The notes under the pieces: model-generated
What the model was told of the DNA's origin: nothing
Database searches by the model: none
Seen by the model: the letters and a program-made list of their open reading frames with translations, nothing else
Part shown: piece after piece, positions 1 through 6,003 of the stretch
How the letters are laid out: each line of letters starts with the position of its first letter
Position numbering within the stretch: position 1 is the stretch's first letter
Position numbers and translations under genes: made by a program
Assembly (NCBI GenBank): GCA_017462125.1
Contig: JAFTRQ010000180.1
Location: 1 to 6,094 of the forward strand
Direction of reading: 5' to 3'
DNA length: 6,094 bases
Source: Clostridia bacterium
Lineage (GTDB): Bacteria > Bacillota_A > Clostridia > Oscillospirales > CAG-272

Positions 1-24
1 CCAAAATCTATCAAAAATGCATTC

Positions 25-175
25 GCCGGCGGGTGCGAGCAGTTTTGACGCAGCAGATTTTTTCGAGTCCAATAGCTTTTCTCACAGGGCATATAGGCGA
101 TATGTCCAAGAGAAAAGGTGCAGGAATCGTACAAATCTGCATGTCAAAACCAACTCGGTTCGACTCCCGTTCGGC
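25..175. repeat. Long imperfect inverted repeat / 151-nt hairpin (candidate structured RNA leader or MITE-like element)
   Basis: The two halves pair almost end to end. Helices seen from base to tip are: GCCG 25-28 with CGGC 172-175; CGGG 30-33 with CCCG 166-169; CGAG 36-39 with CTCG 154-157; GTTTTGAC 42-49 with GTCAAAAC 143-150; GCAGATTT 53-60 with AAATCTGC 133-140; short pairs CGA 64-66/TCG 127-129 and TCC 68-70/GGA 123-125; CTTTTCTC 76-83 with GAGAAAAG 110-117; GGGCATAT 87-94 with ATATGTCC 100-107 (one G-T pair). The apical loop is AGGCG. Small internal loops separate the helices. The base of the hairpin ends four bases before the AGGAGG of the GH3 gene, so if transcribed it would form a large 5' leader structure. 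No coding potential is apparent. It could instead be a DNA-level palindromic repeat; no target-site duplication is visible. The pairing is directly seen, the function is unknown. Confidence 0.75.
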
Positions 176-193
176 TAGCAGGAGGTAAAAATA

Positions 194-2080
194 ATGACCT
201 TTTACGAAAGAGCAAAAGAGCTTGTCTCAAAAATGACCTTAGACGAAAAAATGACGCAGATGCGCTATGAAGCACCTGCCATCGAGCGCCTTGGAGTGCC
301 TGCATACAATTGGTGGAACGAGTGCTTACACGGCGTGGCGCGCGCGGGCGTTGCAACCGTTTTTCCGCAGGCGATCGGAATGGCAGCAAGCTTTGACGAC
401 GAGCTTATGCATCAGGTCGCTACCGCGATCTCTGACGAGGCAAGAGCAAAATATAACGAGTATAAGACCCAAGGGTACACCGATGCGTATCAGGGATTGA
501 CCTTCTGGTCGCCCAACATCAATATTTTCCGCGATCCCAGATGGGGCAGAGGACACGAGACCTATGGCGAGGATCCCTATCTTACGGGCAGAATGGGTGT
601 GGCGTTCATCAAGGGCTTGCAGGGAGAAGGAAAATACCGTAAGGTTGACGCAACCATCAAGCATTACGCCGTCCACAGCGGCCCCGAGGGAAAGAGACAT
701 TTCTTTGACGCGCAGGTCTCCGAAAAGGATCTCCGCGAGACCTATCTGTGGGCATTCAAATACTGTATCGATCATGCCGACCCTTCGGCGGTGATGGGAG
801 CATACAACCGTGTCAACGGCGAGCCCTCATGCGCGTCGGAAACTCTTTTGCAGAAAATACTTTACGGCGAGTGGGGCTTTGAAGGATACGTGGTGTCGGA
901 TTGCGGCGCGATCCGCGATATTCACGAATATCACAAGATCACGCAGGATGCCGCCGAAAGCTCTGCCTGGGCGGTGAATATGGGCTGTCAGATGAACTGC
1001 GGAAAGGCTTATGAGTGGCTCAAGACCGCCTATGAAAGAGGACTTGTTACCGAGGATACCATCACCGCGGCGGTTGAAAAGCTCTTTGAAGCAAGATTCC
1101 GCCTCGGAATGTTCGACGACGATTGTGAATATGACAAGATCCCCTACGACGTAGTGGAATGTAAGGAGCATCTTGCGCTGAGCAGAAAAATGGCGCAGAG
1201 CAGTATGGTGCTTTTGAAAAACGATGGCATCCTGCCCCTGAAGGGTAATGAAAAGATTGCCGTAATCGGCCCCAACGCAGATGATCTGAGCGTTCTTTTG
1301 GGTAACTATAACGGAACACCCTCTCGCTATACCACGCTCCTGCAGGGAATACGCTCCGCCGCCGAGGAGCTTGGCGGATCGGTGCGTTATGCAAGAGGCT
1401 GTCATCATTTCAAGCCCTGCCGTGGAGGCGGCGATGAAAGAACTGCGGGAGAAGCGATCCTCGCGGCGAAAAAGGCCGACGTTGTGGTTCTTTGTATGGG
1501 TCTTTGCCCTTCGATGGAGGGCGAGGAGTGCGACGCCTATAACGGTTATGCAGGCGGAGATAAGCCCGATCTGGAGCTTCCCAAGCCTCAAAGAGAGCTG
1601 ATCGACGCGATCGTAAAGCTTGGTAAGCCTACCGTTTTCGTCAATATCAGCGGTAGCTGTGTCAATCTTGAAAAAGAGGACGAGGGATGTAACGCCGTGC
1701 TTCAGTGCTTCTATCCCGGAGCGGAGGGAGGACACGCGCTTGCTGATATCCTGTTCGGCAAGGTCTCGCCCTCGGGCAAGCTTCCCGTAAGCTTTTATCG
1801 CTCAGTCGGAGATCTGCCCGATTTCGAGGATTATTCGATGGAAAATCGCACCTATAAGTTCTTTAAGGGCAAGTGTGTCTACGATTTCGGTTATGGACTT
1901 ACCTATTCCGAGATCGCGGAGAATTGGCTCGATGAAAACACCGTAGAGCTTGTAAATAAAGGCAAATTTGATACCGATTATGCGGTGCTGAAATTCGAAT
2001 ATATCCCCCACAAAAACCTCTGTGGATTTAAAAAGGTGCACCTGAGGTCAGGCGAGAGATTGACTGTAAAATTTGAATAA
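194..2080 (+). CDS. Glycoside hydrolase family 3 protein, beta-xylosidase-like, cytoplasmic
   Basis: Retaining exo-glycosidase that removes terminal beta-linked sugars from the non-reducing end of oligosaccharides. The N-terminal TIM barrel covers about residues 5-305: WWNECLHGVAR near 40-50, FRDPRWGRGHETYGEDP near 112-128, KHYAVHSGPE near 156-165, and the nucleophile D236 in VVSDCGAI. The SDC-GAI form, rather than SDW, is typical of the xylosidase/arabinofuranosidase branch. The alpha/beta sandwich covers about 335-535; the acidic cluster EGEE at 442-445 is the likely site of the acid/base. FGYGLTYS at 565-572 leads into a fibronectin III-like tail that matches the family through GFKKVHLRSGERLTVKFE and then stops, so the last 40 or so residues of that domain are missing. 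The start is set by AGGAGG at 180-185, eight bases before ATG. No signal peptide is seen. The gene ends in tandem stops TAA-TGA. Family is certain; xylose specificity is inferred, and beta-glucosidase or arabinofuranosidase activity remains possible. Confidence 0.95.
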   Translation: MTFYERAKELVSKMTLDEKMTQMRYEAPAIERLGVPAYNWWNECLHGVARAGVATVFPQAIGMAASFDDELMHQVATAISDEARAKYNEYKTQGYTDAYQGLTFWSPNINIFRDPRWGRGHETYGEDPYLTGRMGVAFIKGLQGEGKYRKVDATIKHYAVHSGPEGKRHFFDAQVSEKDLRETYLWAFKYCIDHADPSAVMGAYNRVNGEPSCASETLLQKILYGEWGFEGYVVSDCGAIRDIHEYHKITQDAAESSAWAVNMGCQMNCGKAYEWLKTAYERGLVTEDTITAAVEKLFEARFRLGMFDDDCEYDKIPYDVVECKEHLALSRKMAQSSMVLLKNDGILPLKGNEKIAVIGPNADDLSVLLGNYNGTPSRYTTLLQGIRSAAEELGGSVRYARGCHHFKPCRGGGDERTAGEAILAAKKADVVVLCMGLCPSMEGEECDAYNGYAGGDKPDLELPKPQRELIDAIVKLGKPTVFVNISGSCVNLEKEDEGCNAVLQCFYPGAEGGHALADILFGKVSPSGKLPVSFYRSVGDLPDFEDYSMENRTYKFFKGKCVYDFGYGLTYSEIAENWLDENTVELVNKGKFDTDYAVLKFEYIPHKNLCGFKKVHLRSGERLTVKFE

Positions 2081-2087
2081 TGAAATT

Positions 2088-2123
2088 GAAAACGCTGTTC
2101 CACATCTGTTGAACAGCGTTTTC
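2088..2123. terminator. Bidirectional intrinsic terminator between convergent genes
   Basis: A perfect 13-bp stem, GAAAACGCTGTTC (2088-2100) and GAACAGCGTTTTC (2111-2123), closes a 10-base loop. The A-run and T-run at the ends of the stem give a short U tract on either strand. It begins eight bases after the GH3 stop and ends five bases beyond the stop of the opposing gene, so it serves both convergent genes. Confidence 0.85.
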
Positions 2124-2128
2124 TTATA

Positions 2129-3583
2129 TCACCCGATGAATGAAATGGGAATCACAACGGGATAGGGAAGAGTAGGACAGGTGACTTCAACGTATGCGCG
2201 GTTTATGGTGCCGACTTGCTCTCCAACGGTTATGGTGAATTCTGTCTTGGCGAAGCCGTAAAGTCCGTGTATTGGCTGTGGGTAGAGGAGAGAGACGGTC
2301 TTGTCGTATTTTCCTGCCGACCAGCTGTCGGGGAGTATCAGACGTAGCTGAAGCTTTCTTGATTCAGCGATTTCCGGATTGCAGAAAAAGGTGATGGTGA
2401 CTCTCCGCTCGTCGCCTGACGAAACTCTCGGAGTATCGTTAAGCTCAACTCTTGCAGTAAATGGACGGTAAAAGGTTATGTCAAAGGAGTAGGGCGCTCT
2501 GTCCATAAGATCGTGGGAGGTCAGTTTATTATAGGCTGCGGCTTCGCCTTGAGGATATGCGGTCTCCCCGTCCGTGAACGCAAATAGCACCCGATTAGCC
2601 TTTGCCACAGAAGGAACAAGGGCACAGACACGGGCAGTGAGATCACTGCAGGTCTTGGGGATTCTTGGGTAATACATTCCGTTTATCGATACTGTGACTA
2701 TACTGTCGCCAATGTGATCTGAAAGCTCGCTTGGGATCGCCCCGGTTCCTCCGATAATACCGAGCGTTGCGCCCACCGTTGCACCGGTGCAATCGGTGTC
2801 GTCGCCGCAGTTGATGGCATAGATCAGCGACTTTTTGAAGTCGCCCTCTCCGTAGAGTAGCCCGATGGTAACAAATCCCAGGTTCCCGGGTGCCTGAAAC
2901 CAGCCCAGAGAGCTGTTGAATTCAACCACTTGCTTTCTCGCCTCTCTGTAGTCGATACCTTTATCATAGCAATCCGTTGCGAGACGAATAGTCTTGTAGG
3001 TCATTGAGTCCTCGGGAATCTTTTGGAGCGCGGATTCAATAAGCTTTCTGATATCACTTTCGATATAGGCAAGGCTCTGCAGACTTGCGGTGAATATCTC
3101 GGCGCAAGTGCCTTCGCTGACACCGTGATCTACCATAGCGTCGCATACCGCGTATTTTATGGCAACGTCGGGCATTCCGGGCGCTAAAGCCGCCCATATC
3201 TCACTTCGTATCCAGGCTCCGTTGGAGGTCTTCCATTTTTCGTTATCCAATTCGCCGCTCATGGGGGGAAGCAGACCGAGGCGCAGATTTGTCTTGCATA
3301 TTCCGTATTCGTTCCAATGCGGCGGAATCCAATCGAGCCAGTATTCCGCTAATACATTGGCATTCAAACGCTCAGCACCAACGTCCTCCATAGCACAGAG
3401 CCATACCAATTGAAGGTCCAAGTCATCATTTGGCAGCGGCGCGCCGAAGTCGGTTGCGAAGCCGCTGATATCAAGGTCGCTTCTTACTCCCTCGTACGGC
3501 GCTCCCATAGTGCCACCGATATTCTTTCCCAACCAGCAAGCGTGAAGCTTGTCAAGATATTCTGCCTTGTTCAGTTTTAACAT
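2129..3583 (-). CDS. ADP-ribosylglycohydrolase-fold (DraG/ARH-like) protein with C-terminal beta-rich domain
   Basis: The all-alpha DraG/ARH fold spans about residues 5-335. Family marks are the N-terminal KLHACWLGKNIGGTMGAPYEG (split: KLHACWLGK 12-20, GGTMGAPYEG 23-32), the acidic motif NDDLD at 52-56, where classical members have TDDT, and GDDTDCTGA at 260-268, matching the second metal motif GDTDT. These acidic residues bind a dinuclear Mg or Mn centre in characterised relatives that cleave ADP-ribose N- or O-glycosidic bonds. Residues about 345-484 form an added beta-rich domain (RVTITF, LQLRLILPDSW, FTITV, RAYVEV) resembling an Ig-like or NEW3-type sandwich; this is inference from pattern. 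No signal peptide is seen. A weak ribosome site, AGAAAGG, lies about 12 bases before ATG. The gene faces away from the AraC regulator and sits among glycan hydrolases, so a sugar-conjugate substrate is plausible. True ADP-ribosyl hydrolase activity is unproven. Confidence 0.9.
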   Translation of the reverse strand: MLKLNKAEYLDKLHACWLGKNIGGTMGAPYEGVRSDLDISGFATDFGAPLPNDDLDLQLVWLCAMEDVGAERLNANVLAEYWLDWIPPHWNEYGICKTNLRLGLLPPMSGELDNEKWKTSNGAWIRSEIWAALAPGMPDVAIKYAVCDAMVDHGVSEGTCAEIFTASLQSLAYIESDIRKLIESALQKIPEDSMTYKTIRLATDCYDKGIDYREARKQVVEFNSSLGWFQAPGNLGFVTIGLLYGEGDFKKSLIYAINCGDDTDCTGATVGATLGIIGGTGAIPSELSDHIGDSIVTVSINGMYYPRIPKTCSDLTARVCALVPSVAKANRVLFAFTDGETAYPQGEAAAYNKLTSHDLMDRAPYSFDITFYRPFTARVELNDTPRVSSGDERRVTITFFCNPEIAESRKLQLRLILPDSWSAGKYDKTVSLLYPQPIHGLYGFAKTEFTITVGEQVGTINRAYVEVTCPTLPYPVVIPISFIG

Positions 3584-3617
3584 GGTATGAGACTACCTTT
3601 CTTTTTAATTCTTATGC

Positions 3618-3646
3618 TTGCATTATAACACAAATCGTGATATAAT
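3618..3646 (+). promoter_or_regulatory. Sigma-A promoter of the AraC-family gene
   Basis: TTGCAT at 3618-3623 and a perfect TATAAT at 3641-3646 are separated by 17 bases, with TGA just before the -10 forming an extended -10 (TGn). Transcription would start near 3653, giving a leader of about 45 bases. Confidence 0.75.
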
Positions 3647-3650
3647 AATA
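3622..3650 (-). promoter_or_regulatory. Divergent promoter of the ADP-ribosylglycohydrolase-fold gene
   Basis: On the minus strand a perfect TATAAT (3627 down to 3622) is preceded by TGT, an extended -10. The -35 region, 17 bases upstream (about 3645-3650), is AT-rich and poor. The -10 overlaps the -35 of the opposite promoter, so the two polymerases could not bind at once. Confidence 0.6.
3623..3645. promoter_or_regulatory. Candidate operator dyad over both divergent promoters
   Basis: TTATAACAC (3623-3631) and GTGATATAA (3637-3645) are inverted with one mismatch in nine and a 5-base spacer. The dyad covers the minus -10 and reaches into the plus -10. Part of the symmetry comes from the two TATAAT boxes themselves, but the CAC/GTG core does not. 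The neighbouring AraC-type protein is the obvious candidate binder, although AraC proteins more often bind direct repeats. Confidence 0.4.
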
Positions 3651-3697
3651 GTAATATTTAAGCTTGTTTTAGTAAAATCTGATCAAAGGAGTAAAAA

Positions 3698-4525
3698 ATG
3701 TTTCCCGAAAGGCTTGAAAACGATACCGAGCAGATTTATTTTTCCGAGGATGAATATTTTTGCGGGAATTTCAACTATATACATACCTATCTGCATACCA
3801 ATTATAAGTATAAAATGCACGCTCATCAATTTTATGAGATAAATATAGTGGCATCGGGCAAAGGGCGACATTATATCGAGGACACCAGCCTTGATGCGGA
3901 GATGGGTGACGTGTTCGTAATCCCTCCGGGGGTCAGCCATGGATATTATTCCGAGGGCGAGCTTGATATATATCACGTGCTGATCAAAAAGGATTTCCTT
4001 GCCCGATATGCGGAGGAGCTTGCCGAGATCGAAGGCTTTGAGATACTTTTTAACATCGAGCCCGAAATAAGACGCTCCTCGGGTAAGGCTTTGAATCTGA
4101 ATGTGGGCTCGCCTGATTTTGTCTCGTTTAAAGCGGAGCTTGAACGGATGAAGAATATAGAGGCAAGCGGAAGATTCGTCTATCTCAACGCGCTGACTAT
4201 TGTGTTTATCTGCCGACTTTGCCGAAGGATATGCGGTTCTATTTCCGAGTCCTGTGAAAAAGAAATCGTAGGCGTAATGGAATACATAAGGAATAATCTG
4301 GACCGTAAGCTAAGCTTGTCCGAGCTTTCCTCGCGCGCTCATATGTCTACGGCAACCCTCAACCGCCGATTCAGAAGCTCCGTGGGAATGTCGCCGATTG
4401 AGTATATACTTTCATGCAGAGTCGCAAGGGCGAAAGAACTGATTTCCGAAAGTAATATAAGGCGTACCGATATCGCCCAGATCTGCGGATTTTACGATGT
4501 GGCACATATGAATAAATATTTGTAA
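3698..4525 (+). CDS. AraC-family transcriptional regulator, cupin sensor plus C-terminally shortened HTH domain
   Basis: Probable sugar-responsive regulator of the locus. An N-terminal cupin (AraC-binding) domain covers about residues 25-110: HAHQFYEINIV at 41-51, GDVFVIPPGVSH at 70-81 and IYHVLI at 91-96. The C-terminal AraC DNA-binding domain starts near 187. The first helix-turn-helix is LSLSELSSRAHMSTATLNR (205-223), followed by the family signature GMSPIEYI (230-237) and a linker helix. The second is TDIAQICGFYDVAHMNKYL (257-275), where the protein ends. Relatives usually go on with about 15-20 more residues (F-K-x-x-x-G-x-S-P-x-x-Y-R), so the final helix is missing. Reading past the stop or into the other frames does not restore that motif. 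AGGAG at 3687-3691, six bases before ATG, supports the start. It is divergent from the glycohydrolase gene and codirectional with the beta-helix gene, the usual place for a local activator. Confidence 0.92.
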   Translation: MFPERLENDTEQIYFSEDEYFCGNFNYIHTYLHTNYKYKMHAHQFYEINIVASGKGRHYIEDTSLDAEMGDVFVIPPGVSHGYYSEGELDIYHVLIKKDFLARYAEELAEIEGFEILFNIEPEIRRSSGKALNLNVGSPDFVSFKAELERMKNIEASGRFVYLNALTIVFICRLCRRICGSISESCEKEIVGVMEYIRNNLDRKLSLSELSSRAHMSTATLNRRFRSSVGMSPIEYILSCRVARAKELISESNIRRTDIAQICGFYDVAHMNKYL

Positions 4526-4540
4526 ATCCTGCCATTTTTC

Positions 4541-4569
4541 TTGACACATATAACTTTCTGTGTTAAAAT
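4541..4569 (+). promoter_or_regulatory. Near-consensus sigma-A promoter of the GH28-like gene
   Basis: A perfect TTGACA (4541-4546), a 17-base spacer and TAAAAT (4564-4569) preceded by TGT (extended -10) form the strongest promoter in the window. It starts 16 bases after the AraC stop; the predicted start is near 4576, giving a leader of about 38 bases. ACACA at 4544-4548 and TGTGT at 4559-4563 form an inverted pair within it, a possible regulator site. No terminator separates it from the AraC gene, so read-through is also likely. Confidence 0.8.
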
Positions 4570-4613
4570 AACTTCGGATGTAATTTTACTTTGCGAGGAG
4601 ATGAAATTAAATA

Positions 4614-5930
4614 ATGGAAATCATTCTTCAACCCAAATCACAAAATATGACCGCCGAGATACAGAAGGCAATTGACGATTGCTTCCTTGCAGGCGGCGGA
4701 AGGATCATACTTGAAAAGGGAATTTATACCGCGGGCGGTCTCCGTCTGCGCTCGAACTGTACGCTGTATCTTCGCAGTGGCGCGATCTTGAAGGGAACTC
4801 GTGAGATCGAGGATTATAAAATTCTTGAAGGCGATAGGATCGAGCCCGTAAACGAGGCATATAAAACCGACGTGCTCTGGACTCCTCCAAGAACGAGAAC
4901 GACCTTCGATCACATCACCAAGGCGGCAGGCGCGTGGAACAATGCGCTCATTCGCATCCTTGATGCCCACGACGTGGCGATCATCGGTGAAGAGGGCTCT
5001 GTCATCGATGGCTCCGATCCATACGATCCCAAGGGAGAGGAATATTACAGAGGTCCCCACGGTATCGCTTATCACTATTCCAAAAATTTAAAATTTGAGG
5101 GATACACGATCAAAAATACGGGCAATTGGGCGCACATTGGCTACAAATCGCAGAATATCGAGTATAAAAATCTTGAAGTTTTGGGCGGACACGACGGCAT
5201 CCACAATTCCTCCTGCGATCATTTCACAATTGAGGATTGCGGCTTCTACACGGGCGACGACTGTATCGCGGGCTTTGACAATTTTAACGTCAAGATCAGC
5301 AATTGCGTTATCAATTCCGCCTGTAGCGGCTTGCGCTTCGGCGGTACCGACGTGTTGATCGAAAAATGCCGCTTTTTCGGTCCCGCAAAATACTTCTTCC
5401 GCGGAAGTCTCTCCCTTGAAGATAAGATTGCGGGAAATCCTTGCCCAAAAACGGGAAGGACAAATATGCTTGCTCTGTTCACCTATTATTGCGACTTTAC
5501 CCTTGACGTGCGTCGTATGCCTGGCAATATTGTTATCCGCGATTGCACCGTGGAGAATTGCGACAGATTTCTGCATTTCGACTTTACGGGAACTCACACG
5601 TGGCAAAAAAATAAGCCTCTGACAAGCGTTACCTTTGAGAATATCGAGGCGAAGGGAATCGCCATGCCCTTCAATGCCTACGGAGATCCGGAAAATCCTT
5701 TGACCTTAAAGCTAAAGAACTGCGGGATCGCCTTTTCCGCTCCCACCGATTGCGCAATACGCGGCGGCAATTTTGACCTTGTCAGCGTTGAAAGCTCGGT
5801 ATTTGAGAACGTAGATGGCGCTTTGATCAAATGCTTCGGCAAAAAGGGCAAGATCGAGGCTGAAAACGTGTTGGGTGTCAAGAGAATTTGCGACGAGACG
5901 GACGAAAAGTTTGAGAGTAAAAGTATTTGA
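4614..5930 (+). CDS. GH28-like right-handed parallel beta-helix glycoside hydrolase, non-canonical active site
   Basis: Probable polysaccharide- or oligosaccharide-cleaving enzyme of the polygalacturonase (GH28) superfamily. The N-terminus (Q17-K-A-I, GGGRIILEKGIY 27-38, LRLRSNCTLYLRSGAILKGT 43-62) is the usual pectate-lyase-type cap and first coils. Repeating beta-helix rungs follow (NLKFEGYTIKNT, NIEYKNLEVLGG, HFTIEDCGFYTG, NVKISNCVINS, VLIEKCRFFG, NIVIRDCTVENC). D194 in GHDGIH and D215-D216 in TGDDCIAG have the same 21-residue spacing as the catalytic aspartates of fungal polygalacturonases. The following GHG motif is replaced by CSGLRFGG (237-244), without histidine, and no clear R-I-K motif is seen. 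No signal peptide is present and cysteines are frequent, fitting a cytoplasmic enzyme. GAGGAG at 4595-4600 lies 13 bases before ATG, a long gap, but an in-frame TAA at 4608-4610 rules out an upstream start. Substrate is uncertain: galacturonide, rhamnogalacturonan fragment or a xylan-related sugar. Confidence 0.88.
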   Translation: MEIILQPKSQNMTAEIQKAIDDCFLAGGGRIILEKGIYTAGGLRLRSNCTLYLRSGAILKGTREIEDYKILEGDRIEPVNEAYKTDVLWTPPRTRTTFDHITKAAGAWNNALIRILDAHDVAIIGEEGSVIDGSDPYDPKGEEYYRGPHGIAYHYSKNLKFEGYTIKNTGNWAHIGYKSQNIEYKNLEVLGGHDGIHNSSCDHFTIEDCGFYTGDDCIAGFDNFNVKISNCVINSACSGLRFGGTDVLIEKCRFFGPAKYFFRGSLSLEDKIAGNPCPKTGRTNMLALFTYYCDFTLDVRRMPGNIVIRDCTVENCDRFLHFDFTGTHTWQKNKPLTSVTFENIEAKGIAMPFNAYGDPENPLTLKLKNCGIAFSAPTDCAIRGGNFDLVSVESSVFENVDGALIKCFGKKGKIEAENVLGVKRICDETDEKFESKSI

Positions 5931-5977
5931 GCTGATATTCAAATTTTGATTTGTCGGGACGCGGGAGAGAGACGCGT

Positions 5978-6003
5978 GTTACTTTTCTTGAAAGAAAAGT
6001 AAC
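5978..6003. repeat. Perfect palindrome with 12-bp arms after the GH28-like gene
   Basis: GTTACTTTTCTT (5978-5989) and AAGAAAAGTAAC (5992-6003) are perfect inverse complements with a 2-base centre. A direct repeat of GACGCG (5958-5963 and 5971-5976) lies just before it. The stem is AT-rich and followed by CCAAAAGAAC, not a T run, so it is a poor intrinsic terminator although it could end or protect the transcript. It resembles short dispersed palindromic repeats of Firmicutes genomes; that identity is inferred. The remainder of 5931-6094 shows no gene. Confidence 0.7.

Noticed and set aside
100..180. A complete tRNA gene
   Set aside because: Only a T-arm-like motif is present; no 5' acceptor partner, D-arm or anticodon arm, and no CCA end could be built.
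1..180. A CRISPR array, T-box or known riboswitch in the leader
   Set aside because: There are no regularly spaced direct repeats, no T-box GGTGG-ACCGCG element, and no riboswitch core that I recognise.
144..389. Minus-strand reading frame opposite the start of the GH3 gene, ending in a RTGVEPSWF-like tail
   Set aside because: It is the antisense of the GH3 coding start and of the tRNA-like motif; no ribosome site or protein family is recognisable.
827..1735. A 302-codon open frame on the minus strand inside the GH3 gene
   Set aside because: It lies wholly within a well-supported GH3 coding region, shows no family motifs and arises from codon bias of the sense strand.
4601..4675. A 24-codon leader frame starting at ATG 4601 ahead of and overlapping the GH28-like gene
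   Set aside because: Its start directly abuts the GAGGAG with no spacing for ribosome binding, and the peptide has no recognisable feature.
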